A stretch of DNA of 64,000 bases from NCBI GenBank assembly GCA_023678885.1, contig CM043001.1:4226001-4290000 (forward strand). Reading direction: 5' to 3'. Origin of the DNA: Pogostemon cablin (lineage: Eukaryota > Streptophyta > Magnoliopsida > Lamiales > Lamiaceae). A program made the position numbers and the translations under genes. Below the pieces are notes generated by a model that worked only from the letters and a program-made list of their open reading frames with translations, had not been told where the DNA came from and did not search any database. Every line of letters starts with the position of its first letter. Positions within the stretch are counted from its first letter, which is position 1. Shown piece by piece: positions 1-11,744 of this stretch.

Positions 1-1100
1 TCAACGGAAGCAATTAAACGTGTTTACCGTACTTATGGGTCGATGTAGAGGATGAACAGCAGTGAACCACCTCTCAATCTTCTGCTGTATGTCCCAAGTG
101 GAATCCTGCTATTGTTCTTTCTCTCTGTCAAGTGAGGCACTGACTTAGGGTTAACAGGAGCTGAGATGACTTATATAATTGGGCTACAGCAGGGACCAGG
201 AGGAGAAATTGGACTGGGCCTCAATAAAATTTAATTAACTAAGCTTAGCCCAAAGCTTTTAATTAAATCCAATAATAATAATATAGTCCACTAAAATATT
301 ATTATTGCACTACCCATCCAATCCCAAATTATGTTCTGGGCTTCTTCTTATTATGAGCCCGATGGTCTCCCCATGTTTAAGATATACAATGTCCATTAAT
401 TAATTAAGTTACTTACAACTCAAATTAATTAATATCTCATCCGAGAGTAGTACCACTCAACCTTATTATCATGCCGGAAATTAATCCACTTGCAAGATTT
501 ACATGATAAACCTTATGAGCTCCTCAAGGGGACATCATCAACCTATGACGGATATGGATTCCTTCTACAATCAACAGCACACCATAGAGACAGCACTACT
601 TCCCAACTCACCGAGTATATTAATTTAATACTTATAAATCTCACCCATTGATGAATCAAAGAAATACATACTGCCCTACGTGTCGAGATTATTGTATAGG
701 GCTTAAGAGCACGAACTTCCATAATAACAGAGATCAAGTTCTTCTATAAGTCAGTATAAGTCGAACGATCTCAAGCGGTCCTGCTCAATACACACAAGTG
801 CACTAATGTGATTCTATAGCCAAGACAAGCTAATACCAAACCACACTACAACCATACCGATAGAGAGTCCCCGTCTATCTTGGTTGTGAGCATCTGTTTA
901 TACTTTATAAAGAAACCGATAATATGATCTTCCGCATGTTGTCGCACAATATATTATCTACAGTATAAAGTAAGTGGACTATTGCATCATGCATATAAAA
1001 TAAATTATAAGATGCAATCATTTGATCATATGATTCTCATTTCAAATATTGTTATAACATTGTTCATACTAAAGTTAGGCTTTTAATATACAATCCAACA
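1..1100 (-). mobile_element. 3' LTR of Copia-A (left edge cut by window)
   Basis: This stretch matches 6980-8079 almost base for base, so the two are the long terminal repeats of one element. By alignment the window starts 57 bases inside the LTR; the full LTR would be 1157 bp. It ends with caatccaaca at 1100, the mirror of tgttgg at the other end. It is the 3' LTR because the polypurine tract lies beside it (1101-1113) and the primer-binding site lies beside the right copy, so the element reads on the minus strand. The short ORFs inside it recur in both LTR copies and are not genes. Confidence 0.93.
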
Positions 1101-1113
1101 ATCTCCCACTTAT
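1101..1113 (-). promoter_or_regulatory. Polypurine tract of Copia-A
   Basis: Read on the minus strand this is a purine-rich run, agtgggagat, directly next to the 3' LTR. It has the sequence and place of the plus-strand priming site of plant Copia elements and fixes the direction of the element. Confidence 0.8.
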
Positions 1114-4100
1114 ACTAAAAGACTATGCTGTCATGTCTTCTGCCATACATCTGATTCCTACTCCAACTATACGACCATTAAAAGCTCTCGCCTTAAGGTC
1201 CTTGTAAATGGTTTACTAAGTCATCATCCGATGTAATTTAGGCGACAACAACCTTCCCCTCATCATACGATTTCTCGTAACAGGTGGTCATCATAAGATT
1301 TCTCGTAACAGGTGGTACTCGCGCTCCATGTGTTTAATTGCCTTATGGACTCGTGATTTCTTCAAGTTTGCAACTGCACCAATATCATCAATGTAAATTA
1401 TGATTACCTTGGGCAAACTTAGAAACACTTCAAAGTCCATCATGAAGTCTCTAGAGTCATATAGATACTTTGGCTGCCTCATAGGCTCCAATTCATCATC
1501 TTTCCATAATGGAGTCCGGAGTCTGAAATATATTTCTATATAACACTCCTCCACATTATGACTCTACTTCCTAAGATTAAACACATAACCTTTGAGGAGA
1601 ATTTACTACAGTCCAATCTGACTAAAAATCCGAATCTACGTAATCCACAAGAAGCAGTGAATCTGCTCAGTAAGTCTATATATAATTTCCAGTCCTTCTC
1701 AGGCACTTCATATATGTCTTACCACAGTTCATCATTCTTGTTCTGGGTTACGTTGATACCCACTGTTCATGCATCCAACAAAACAGATATCCAACATCGT
1801 TCATAGCATTCCTTAGATTAAGCTTCCTTATTTGCCAAAGCATAAGGAACCGCTTTCATCCTCTTTATCTTCTTCTTGTGTCTCAAAGACACATTCACTT
1901 AGATAAATTCACATGCTAAACGAGTATGGACTGTATCATTTTATGAAACTTGAGATAAGCATAACATCCTTTCTTGTGATCCGTATTACCGTGATCAAAA
2001 GAATATATTTTACCTTTCTTAAGTCCTTCATCTCTACCGCTTTATTAACCATACTCATACGCCCGATAATACTCTTTCATTGTCTCCAATGAGTAAGATA
2101 CTATCTACATATAGTACAAGAAACACCACCACGTTTCTGTCACTCTTTACAACACACAAGACTCATCCGCTTATTGATTTAAATCCATGCCACTGGATTA
2201 CCTAATCAAAACAGATGCTTCATGATCTCAAAGCTTGCTTTAGTCCATCGCTGGACACTTTTAAGCTTACTATCAAAATGCTATTAGTATTTTGCAATGA
2301 ATCACTCTGGTCGCTTCACATAGATATTTTCCTCAAGACTTCCAATCAGGAAAGCTGTCTTGACATCTATTTGTTGTTCCTCATAGTTCAATATGAGCAG
2401 CAATACATAAAAGAATCCGGATCAACTTAAGCATAGCTACCAGCAAATATGTTTCCTCATAATCGAACCATTTCTTTCTGAGTACACTTTTTCGCAACAA
2501 GCTTTGCTTTCAAGGTTTTCACCTTTCCATATGATCCTCTTTTATTTCCTATGACCACTTGCAATGATTTTTATACCATTTAGTGGTTCTTCAAGCTCCA
2601 GACATAATTTAGAATCCGTAGATTCTATTTCAACATCCATTGCAACTTACTAAGATTCTGCATTTTCATCTTGTAGTGCTACGACGTATTCGTGGGACAA
2701 TACCATGTTTACTAGGGACCAAGTTTTACGACTTTCCCAAAACATATATCTTACGGGTTGTCAAACAACCCTCCCACTACGACAAGGCACTACATGTAAT
2801 TGTGTATCAGACATGACACGCGTTGCAGTTTACCTTATGGTATATCCTCTTGTGCACTTGGTACTTTTACTTAGTGTTTTCCTCTCACTTTCTTTTGAAC
2901 AAATCATACATGGGTTTGTGATTTATTACATAGTTCTTTTCCAAAAAATCCAGTGTTTGTATTGACAATCACCCTTCGATCTTTTGAACTAAATAAATCA
3001 CCCTTCATTTTTCTAGGATGTCCCACAAACAGACAAAATGTTTTACGAATTACTGTATCTAGGGCATATCCATAAAATGAATTTAATTATTCCAAATAAT
3101 TCATCATCTATCTAATCATAACCATAAGAGCCTTATTCTTTCTATCCACCACACCATTCAGCTGGGGCATGCCCGGTGTAGTCAACTTGAGATTTAATCT
3201 CAACTTCTGATTAATAGCTCCTAACTATCCCAAGAGGTATTCGCCATCACGATTAAATCGTAATGACTTAATATATTTTTCATGACGCTTCACTGTACCA
3301 GTCTTGTAATTCTTGAATTAATCAAAGAACTTAGACATGCAGTGCATCAAATAAATATATTGGTATCCAGAATAATCTTTAAATATTCATAACCACCTCT
3401 CGCCTGGATAATATTAGGTTCGCTTGAATCAGAATGAACTAATTCCAACATATATATCTTCGGCTCTACACCCCACAGCCTTGAAAAGACAGTTAATCAT
3501 TTTTACTTCCAAGCAAGACTCGCAAGTTCGATAGTTTCCACTTCAGATAAACCTTACGGTCTATCAGTTATCAACTTTTGAATCCTACCTAAGTAAAATG
3601 AACTAATCTTAGATGCCAAATGTATGTTTTAGTTCATCTCCGAAGGTTCCTTTCTCTTACTAATATTAGAAGATGCATTATTAATTACTATTTATTGCAT
3701 CTGTGGGATGTGCATGATTCAAGAGTTTACATATTATCTACCAACGTACTTTAACGGATTATAGCCTCATTACTCATTACTATGACCATGTCATTTAAAT
3801 GAAATAAAGTATCCATCCGTTAATGCATAGAAACCGAAATCAAATTCTTTCTATGAAACGTACGTAAAGACAATTTCTCATAATCAATCGTTTATTTTTA
3901 TTATGAGATAAATAAACAACTCCCACTGCAATAGCCACTACATTTGTAGTTTTACCCATGTTATTAACAATCTTATCCTTACTCAGTGATAAACATTTAG
4001 TGATTCTAGTATCTACATACTTCGTGTCAGTAGATGCCATCACTAATCATGTTTAAACCATTAGTAAATAAGATATTAAACTTGTTCACATCATGATGAA

Positions 4101-4700
4101 AAATGGCTTTCTTTTGCCACATGTTTTGTTAGAAGTTTCCCACCATATACAACCTCCTGTATTTCAGGTAGAACTTGCTCAAAACATCCAGACAAATTGT
4201 GAAGAATAAATTGATCTAGGTTTCCCTTTCAATTTCTATTCCAAGCTTTTCCAATTCATTCATCAATTCAACCATGATCTTCTGCCTTTTAATTTACTCA
4301 AGTATCCGAAGAGTTACATGAGATCATCATATTTCTATGAAACTCTCATCTCTTCACTAGAGACTTTAAAAGGCATCATGAGACGTCCTATGTGAGAACA
4401 CATTTTTATTTTCTTAAGCAGTAATTTTCAAAACCAAGATTCTTTTCTAATCATCTAATTAGGACGAGTAAATTTAATTTCTTTTAGTTAATAAAAAGTG
4501 AGATAAAACCATTCGAAATTCAGAGAATCACAAATAAATTTACCGATCAAATCTTTGAATTTTATTCTTTTATATTGATTCCCTCAAAACAATATAAAAT
4601 AAAATTCACCGACATCTCAAGCACCGTGAGTCTGCAAGCCATGATAGTGTGGACGTTTACAAACCCGAATATTTACAAGAGAAGGTTTTACCCATTAATT
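1114..4700 (-). pseudogene. Degenerate Copia gag-pol (Copia-A)
   Basis: The minus strand carries a heavily decayed Ty1/Copia polyprotein with many stops and shifts. Recognisable pieces, in element order from right to left, are: the cysteine/lysine-rich zone before integrase (about 3490-3560); the integrase core around 3080-3470, with the VHSD-like start and a PGMPQLNGVVDRKN segment (usual family form PGTPQQNGVAERRN); a CLFVGHPRKMK segment at 3010-3060 (usual form FVGYPRETKGY); and at 1290-1420 the RNase H end, read as HKAIKHMEREYHLLRE. RT itself (about 1500-2950) is hard to follow. The order gag-INT-RT-RH places it in Copia rather than Gypsy. It cannot make a working protein. Confidence 0.8.
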
Positions 4701-6909
4701 TCATTTGTCAACCTAACTTTATGACAAAATAATTAATAGTCGGTTCCTCTTTAGCCATGCAAATAAAAGCAGTGACTCTGATGGGAGGATACTTATTATT
4801 TATATCTAAGTGTACACCATTATTTGACCCCAAGTCCGCGGCCCAAGCTTATGTGCCTTACAGATAGAGAAGTGCACACGCGCTCGGATAACTGCCTACA
4901 GTCATCTATTACAAGTTTGTACCAGTGAACCGCATATAAACTCATCCGATAGGGAGGAAGGTCTAAGCCAACGCGCAAGTTCATATGCATCACATTACAA
5001 ACGTAATTATTTAATGAAGTCTGTTCCAGCAATCCATGAATAAACTCATCCGATGGGGAGGAATGCTCTAATGCCGATGCGCAAGTCTATTCACATCGCT
5101 AACAAACCAATAATGGAGGCCGCTGGAATTTATTACCAATCTCCTCTCCCACTTAGTTATTTAACACCGAGGGTTTTTAACATGCATATAATATTCCAGA
5201 ATAAAATATACAACTTAGACATGCTTCTATTAACAGCAATTTAAATAAATAAATTACATAGAACATGTCTTTTACATATACAACAATAATTGACAATTAA
5301 ATCAATTAATCAGTTGTATAACATTAATTAATTGCATAATATGTTGGTCAATTAAATAGGCCCAGCTGACCCAAACATCATTAGCATAAAATGAGCAGCC
5401 CATTAATTAAATAATTAAGCCCATTTACCCTGTCAATTTATGCATTAAGGTCTAGCCCAATATTTAACATGACCCAACATCAAGCCCACAATTAATTAAA
5501 ACCAGCAATTAATATTGCCTAGCAGCCCATTACCATTTTAATTAAAATTGGGCCCAACAGCCCAAAACTAAATTAAAATTAACTGAGCAGCCTTTATTAA
5601 TAACTGTATATAGCCCATCAGGCAATTAAATTTGCCCAACTACAATAGCTCACAAGCATTTTAATTAAATATGGGCCCAACAGCCCATAACCAAATTAAA
5701 ATAAAATTGGGCCCATAACATAAATCAGGCCCAAAACACCAAACAGCTGCTCTAATAACAGCCGCCGCCTGCCCTTAACCCGATAGTAAACTCAGGCCTA
5801 TTCAGCAGCGCCGAGCAACCGCCATCTCGCTTCTTGTTGCTCGATCCCATCAGCCGCCAGTTGCCGCAGCGCAAGTACCGCAGTTGCGCCCACCGGCGAT
5901 GCTCCCACCGACCCACAGTCGTGCATGCAGACTGACCGGATCGGCAAAACATTTTACCTCCAGCACCGCCCAGCCACCGCGTCACCTCCAGCGCCGCCCA
6001 GCCTTCGCTGTTCCAGGTCGCCGCTGGAATCCACCATGGAAACTCCAGAAAACTTCAGACCCTTCAGGATCTGGTACGGCACCATCGATTCTGCCCAAGA
6101 CCCGATCATAGACGTGCCTCCATCTCCCTCTCTGGCCATCGTGCGTCGCCGATCTTCTGGGCGGATCATCTCCGATCCGATCGGTAACGGGTTCGACTCG
6201 TCCGAGTCCCACTGTCCAGATCTGCCACCATGGTGGTTGCCCACTTCAGCGCCACCGGGCACAAGCCAGCGTCCACTTCGTCGACTCATGCCAGAAGCGG
6301 CCGAGAAGTCACCCGGGATTATCGATGTTCTGACGCTCTGCCATCGTCAGTCCGTGAGCCTCCAGGTCACGCCAACGCATTGCCAAGGCACACTTTAGTA
6401 GAGCAGTCGCCGCTGCTTCGTCTTCCAGCCTTCACGTGCTGTCGGCCTGACTCCTGATGCCAGTCATCATGCGCCGTCGGCCTGATTCCTGCTTCCAGCC
6501 ATTACGCGCCGACACCACACACGGGGATCACCTTCAGCCCTATCGACCGACAGTCTTCGACATGCTGCTGGGCAGCCGGCCTCTCACCGTTCATCGTGCA
6601 GACGTGTGTGTGCGTAATAGATAGCATATAGGGTTTCTCGATGTGTGTGTTATATGTCCAGTAATTAACAGACAATAATCAATCACACATACCAAATTGC
6701 TAGTCATGGTAATGAACAATACAGTATAAAACCCACAGAGATAATTATCAGATTATTTCACATAATCAAATTATCCCAATTAGACATGATATTAATCTGA
6801 CCATTAACACATGGATAGCACATCAAGAATCATGCGATTACAACCAGATCATTTGACACAATCATATAATCACAAAAACTAATGAATCATTTTTCACCAC
6901 GAAACCAAC
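4701..6909 (-). other. Copia-A 5' interior: gag remnant and leader
   Basis: This lies between the primer-binding site and the recognisable polyprotein. Its left part (4701-5340) may hold decayed gag but I cannot prove it. The part 5340-5740 is AT-rich and studded with GCCCA/TGGGC words, often as GGGCCCAACAGCCCA. The part 5750-6560 is strikingly GC-rich for this window and holds several overlapping open frames on both strands, none of which I recognise. The part 6600-6909 is AT-rich again. Open frames here look like by-products of GC content. Confidence 0.5.
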
Positions 6910-6921
6910 GCTCTGATACCA
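6910..6921 (-). promoter_or_regulatory. Primer-binding site of Copia-A (initiator Met tRNA)
   Basis: The minus strand reads TGGTATCAGAGC, complementary to the 3' end of plant initiator methionine tRNA and the standard Copia primer-binding site. One base separates it from the LTR, which starts with tgttgg at 6923 on the plus strand. Confidence 0.92.
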
Positions 6922-6922
6922 T

Positions 6923-8079
6923 TGTTGGCAATTGGATCGTGTGGTTCAACGTGATCCGTTAAGGAATTTAGGCAAACAATCAGCGAAAGCAATTAAACGT
7001 GTTTACCGTACTTCTGGGTCGATGTAGAGGATGAACAGCAGTGAACCACCTCTCAATCTTTTGCTGTATGTCCCAAGTCGAATCCTGCTGTTGTTCTTTC
7101 TCTCTATCAAATGAGGCACTGACTTAGGGTTAACAGGAGCTGAGATGACTTATATAATTGGGCTACAGTAGGGACCAGGAGGAGAAATTGGACTGGGCCT
7201 CAATTGAATTTAATTAACCAAGCTTAGCCCAAAGCTTTTAATTAAATCTAATAATAATAATATAGTCCACTAAAATATTATTATTGCACTACCCATCCAA
7301 TCCCAAATTATATTCTGGGCTCCTTCTTATTATGAGCCCGATGGTCTCCCCATGTTTAAGATATACAATGTCCATTAATTAATTAAGTTACTGACAACTC
7401 AAATTAATTAATATCTCATCCGAGAGTAGTACCACTCAACCTTATTATCATGCTGAAAATTAATCCACTTGCAAGATTTACATGATAAACCTTATGAGCT
7501 CCTCAAGGGGACATCATCAACATATGACGGACATGGATTCCTTCTACAATCAACAGCACACCATAGAGACAGCACTACTTCCCAACTCACCGAGTATATT
7601 GATTTAATACTTATAAATCTCACCCATTTATGAATCAAAGAAATACATACTGCCCTACGTGTCGAGGTTATTGTATAGGGATTAAGAGCACGAACTTTCA
7701 TAATAACAGAGATCAAGTTCTTCTGTAAGTCAGTATAAGTCGAACGATCTCAAGCGGTCCTGCTCAATACACACAAGTGCACTAATGTGATTCTATAGCC
7801 AAGACAAGCTAATACCAAACCACACTACAACCATACCGATAGAGAGTCCCCATCTATCTTGGTTGTGAGCATCTGTTTATACTTTATAAGGAAACCGATA
7901 ATATGATCTTCCACGTGTTGTCGCACAACATATTATCTACAGTATAAAGTAAGTGGACTATTGCATCATGCATATAAAATAAATTATAAGATGCAATCAT
8001 TTGATCATATGATTCTCATTTCAAATATTGTTATAACATTGTTCATACTAAAGCTAGGCTTTTAGTATACAATCCAACA
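6923..8079 (-). mobile_element. 5' LTR of Copia-A (complete, 1157 bp)
   Basis: A complete LTR bounded by tgttgg and ccaaca. It is nearly identical to 1-1100, so the insertion is fairly recent although the interior has decayed. On the minus strand the core promoter is probably the TATA word in caattatata (7151-7160), with the transcribed part running down to 6923. The LTR also has several GGGCC/AGCCC words near that TATA. Sequence to the right (from 8080) belongs to the invaded Athila-B; the left target-site duplication is outside the window, so it could not be compared. Confidence 0.93.
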
Positions 8080-8086
8080 AGAAGAT

Positions 8087-8428
8087 CGGTTCAACCAAAG
8101 AAACATTGATTCGACCTGGTCATCAGGTCGAACCGATGTCGAACCGAGGTCGAACCGCACTTTGAGAAGCACCCTGTTTCATCGCGACAACAATTCGACC
8201 ACGACATAATTGGTTCGACCAAGCCATCTAGTCAAACTTAGGTCGAACCGAAGGGCAAAAATCTTCCAGAAAGCCGATTCAACCTGGGAAGAGCCGATTC
8301 GACCAGGCCATCTGGTCGAATCCAGGTCGAATCCAACATGCAAGGTGAGAATGGACTTCCAGGTGCTCGATTCGACCACAACGTATCCAATTCGACCAGT
8401 GCCACTAGTCGAATCCAGGTCGAACCCA
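8087..8428. repeat. GGTTCGACC/GGTCGAACC cluster in Athila-B interior
   Basis: About a dozen copies of GGTTCGACC or its reverse complement, several with one changed base (for example ATTCGACC), spaced irregularly and often as convergent pairs. The position corresponds to the cluster between gag and protease in Athila-A. Confidence 0.9.
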
Positions 8429-8462
8429 ACTATTTTTCACCATTTTCCATGCCGAATGCTCC

Positions 8463-8835
8463 GCATGATGTTGATGTTACTCCAGTACCATTACATGAGC
8501 AGAATACTGAGCTTACAATGGAGAAGAAGTGGGAAAGAGCAAAGAAGTTGAGAGCGGAAAAGCTTAGACTGTAGACGTATAATGAAGATGTGGTTTTCTC
8601 TCTTGATCATGCAATGAAGATGCCCATGGAGACCCAATTGTGCAAGAGCATTGACGTGGTTTCTAACTTGTTTAATCTTGATTTTTTTAAGATAGGTGAT
8701 TCTGCATTTAAGTGGAAGATTGACAAGGAGGAGTCTAGACAGCCATGGGAGGAAGGTAATTCCAAGGATCGTATACTTGTGACCAAGAAAGGTGAGGTGT
8801 TGAGTGTAGACAAGAAGAGGGAAAGAAAGTAATTG
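8463..8835 (+). pseudogene. Remnant of Athila pol, deletion-joined
   Basis: The first half encodes KKWERAKKLRAEK, matching the segment just before protease in Athila-A. After a stop near 8572 the reading resumes with a segment containing HAMKMPMET, matching a part of Athila-A that lies about 600 bases further on and after protease. The protease is therefore deleted. What follows to 8835 is lysine-rich and has no recognised domain. No RT follows. Confidence 0.75.
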
Positions 8836-10798
8836 AAGGTGAGGATGCGACATTACCATCCTGTGATCAAGTAGTTCAAAGTGGTAATCTGTGGTGACTC
8901 TACGACGTTAAACATGAGCGCCTGTTGGGGGCTTGCCCTTTCGTTTTATTACTTTATTTCTTTCGTGTGAGTAAGAAATTTTTATATTTAACGTGCTTAT
9001 TAATCGGCAATTACATCTCTTTGCAAACTTAGTTTCAACTTATGTTTTTACTAAGTTTGGGGGTGTGATGTTATTACCTCATTGAAGCACCAAGAGTATA
9101 ATCTTTTCTTTGTAATGTTTGCTAGGGGAGTTGATTTTTTGTGGTATGTTGAAACTTTAATCGGTTTTGATGTGTCGATTTTTTGTAATTTGCCTAGTGT
9201 TTAGTGGTGTTTCTAGTGTGTGGGAGTCGATTAGATAGTCAATTAATTCTTTCTTATAGTTCTCCTATTTTATTATTGATGAATCCTGTAATGATGAGTG
9301 TGCTTGAGCTTTGATGATAGAAAAAGGTAAAAGAGGGGGAAAGACGTGTTCTACATTAGGGCTTTGATTCGAGGAGCTCGTGCATACGTTGAAGAAAAAT
9401 CAGTTGCCCTCGTTTCCTTATTCTATTTTTTATGTGTGCTTTTAATTCATAGGAGTGGAAGGATTGTGTTTATGGTGGTGATCCATGTGAGCTTATATTG
9501 TTAAAATTGTCTTTGAAATTCATATGCTCTTGAAATTGATGAAGGAAGTGTACTTGAGTTATATTGAGATATGAAGTTCTATGTGTACTTGTGGGATATT
9601 GCTTACCATGAAAAGTACTCTGTTACTTGTTAAAAACCCATGTGAGATTTTGAGCCTCGTTGATCATGTACATAATCACATGATATTTCTTTCTGGTGAG
9701 TATCGTTCTTGTGTGTGTATTCTAGAACTTGCCTCTTGTCTTACTTGAAACTACATGTTGTGTTAGATGATGAGAGATGATTTTAGGTCATTCTTGAATT
9801 AATGAGTCACTTAGCCAAATAATTCCCTACCTAATAATGTTTATCCGTAGTTAGCCCCGTTGAGCCTAAAAACCTTATTCTTTGGTAGCCTACGAGAAAT
9901 AACCACTTTGAGCATCTGAATTTTTTGAGCCTTGATTGTCCTTCTGGAAGAGAATTTATGGCTTTTCAAAGTGTGTTAATGGTGCTTGATAACAATTTGT
10001 GAAGGAATGAAATTGATGTTGAAATTAATAGTGATGGATTATGATAATGCATCTAAGGAGAAGCATGGAATAGTGCTTAAATCTAGTACTCCATGGAATC
10101 AAATACCCTAGGGTAGTGCTTAAATCTAGTACCCTATGGAGGATGCGTGAGGTAGTGCCCGAAACTGGTACCTCGAGAGAAAAAGCAGAAAAAGAGAAGG
10201 AAAAAAAAGATGTTCTTGAGAAAAGAAAAAGTATGTTGAACTTGAAGGAAAGGAGAGAAAAGAAAATTAGAAGTGCATGAAGCTGGATAGCCTTGAAGTG
10301 TAAGAATCTGCAGTACAAAAGATCTCCAATTTTAATTCTCTACTAATTGAGTCACTTTATCTATATATTTCCTACCCTTACCAAAGAGCCGACATTACAT
10401 CCCATTAAAAGTCCTTTTTGATCCTATTGTTGAATCATACTTTTAAGTGGTGAAGAGTTTGAGACTGTTGGCAAGCTTATGGTTACGCATTCACTTGAAT
10501 TGAATCTGAGCGTAAACACATTAACCCATAAGTGTACATCTTTACACTTGAGTGCGAGTGATATATACTTCCCGTGAGAACATATTGATGGAGCATTTGA
10601 ATTGGTGGTGATTGTCTTAACTTGTATGCTATGAATTGATTATTACATATAATTAGAGTTGCATTACCTAAGTTGAGGACAATTGTATTGTGAATGGGTA
10701 TTTGTTATAGTCCTTGTTTCCCCGCTAATTTTCATACTCTCTCTCTCTTTATTGTTATTTTGTTGCCTCGGGACGAGCAACGGGTAAGTTTGGGGGAT
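8836..10798 (+). other. Athila-B 3' untranslated region
   Basis: No coding capacity that I can defend. It is alignable in blocks with the post-pol and post-env parts of Athila-A, including the odd phrase ggtagtgcccgaaactggta near 10150, which recurs near 10080 and 10110 and in Athila-A near 24675. It ends in the purine tract taagtttgggggat at 10785-10798. Confidence 0.7.
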
Positions 10799-11360
10799 TG
10801 ATGAGAGTGAAAATATGTGTGTTTAATGGTCCAATCTAACACCTTTTTGATGAAAATTCTTGTTATATATTAGCACAATGGTCTTATATTCATTATATGT
10901 GAGAATAAGGTGCACTTGAGGTATTTTATTGTGTTTTAGGTGGAAAAAGGGATCAAAAGTGTAAAGTTGGAGAAAATGTGCAATTTGTGCAAGAATGCTG
11001 AAATGCACGTCCAACTTTCATAATTATTCTGTATTGATGTGGAGCTGTGAACTGGTATTGTGATATATGGTTGGAAAGCCACTGAATAGAGGGTCGTTTT
11101 GATATAAAGAACACCCCATTTGGAGTCCGAACGAGGAAGTTATGAGCGAAGTGGTGACGCTGCGCGAGCTGTACCGAACAGAACAGATGTGCTAATTTCC
11201 ATGGCTTGTTATAGATTCAATTCTTGGATTTTTTATGATTTCTTTATATGGATAGAAATCCAAGGAAGAGAGGATCGCGTGAGCGTAAAAATCACTCAAT
11301 TCAGAGGTCGGATGTGAAAGTTATACGCAAAACGGGGAGACTGCGCAAGCTGATTCCGAC

Positions 11361-11551
11361 CGGTTTGACCACGACAGGTGGGTTCGACCTGAGCATCAGG
11401 TCGAACCAAGGTCGAACCAGACGGCGGAAAAACTGGTTCGACCACGACATGCTGTTTCGACCTATTTTTCTGGTCGAACCAAGCACCTGGGACGTCCAGA
11501 AGGGTGGTTCGACCTCCCCTGTTTGGTTCGACCTGTTTGGGAGGTCGAACC
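11361..11551. repeat. GGTTCGACC/GGTCGAACC cluster in Athila-B LTR (U3)
   Basis: Roughly ten copies of the word in both orientations, in the LTR part upstream of the TATA box at 11647. Confidence 0.9.
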
Positions 11552-11739
11552 GCTCTACGGGAACTTACCAAATCCGTATTTTCGAGGCCTAAACGCGTGT
11601 GATCACTTGAAAAGCCCATTCCAAGCCTAGGAGACATGATTACAAGTATAAAAGGAGGTCTATACAGCCCCAAAAAGAGGAGAGGAACACAACAACAAGA
11701 GAGGAGAAGAGAGGCCACAACATACAACACCCCACAAGG

Positions 11740-11744
11740 GGGGA
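11740..11744. repeat. Left target-site duplication of Athila-A (GGGGA)
   Basis: GGGGA directly before the TGATGAGTG start of the Athila-A 5' LTR. The same five bases follow the 3' LTR at 26388-26392. Confidence 0.93.

Larger units (their letters stand above)
8080..10798 (+). mobile_element. Interior of Athila-B (internally deleted Gypsy element)
   Basis: This plus-strand segment is collinear with pieces of Athila-A but lacks most coding sequence. It keeps the motif cluster (8087-8428), a short part after gag (8463-8575, like 15060-15180), a small piece after protease (8580-8670, like 15810-15900), the post-pol segment with acgttaaacatgagcgcctg (8900-8930, like 19110-19130), and a 3' region (about 9700-10400) like 24370-24980. 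Protease, RT, RNase H, integrase and env-like ORF are missing. The right end is a polypurine-like tract gtaagtttggggg before the LTR. Its left part is interrupted by Copia-A and continues outside the window. Confidence 0.8.
10799..11744 (+). mobile_element. Athila-B 3' LTR, first half
   Basis: The LTR begins with TGATGAGA right after the purine tract. It is cut at 11744 by the Athila-A insertion and resumes at 26393, giving a rejoined LTR of about 2.0 kb. A TATA box, tataaaagg, lies at 11647-11655, about 95 bases after the end of the motif cluster. The sequence around it is conserved with the other two Athila-type LTR families here (gatcacttgaaaagcccatt precedes it). Confidence 0.88.

Noticed and set aside
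543..737. Minus-strand ORF repeated at 7492-7716
   Set aside because: Both lie at the same place in the two Copia-A LTRs; an LTR-internal frame with no known domain.
5884..6457. Overlapping long frames on both strands in the GC-rich island
   Set aside because: Frames open in four to five registers at once are a composition effect; no recognisable domain.
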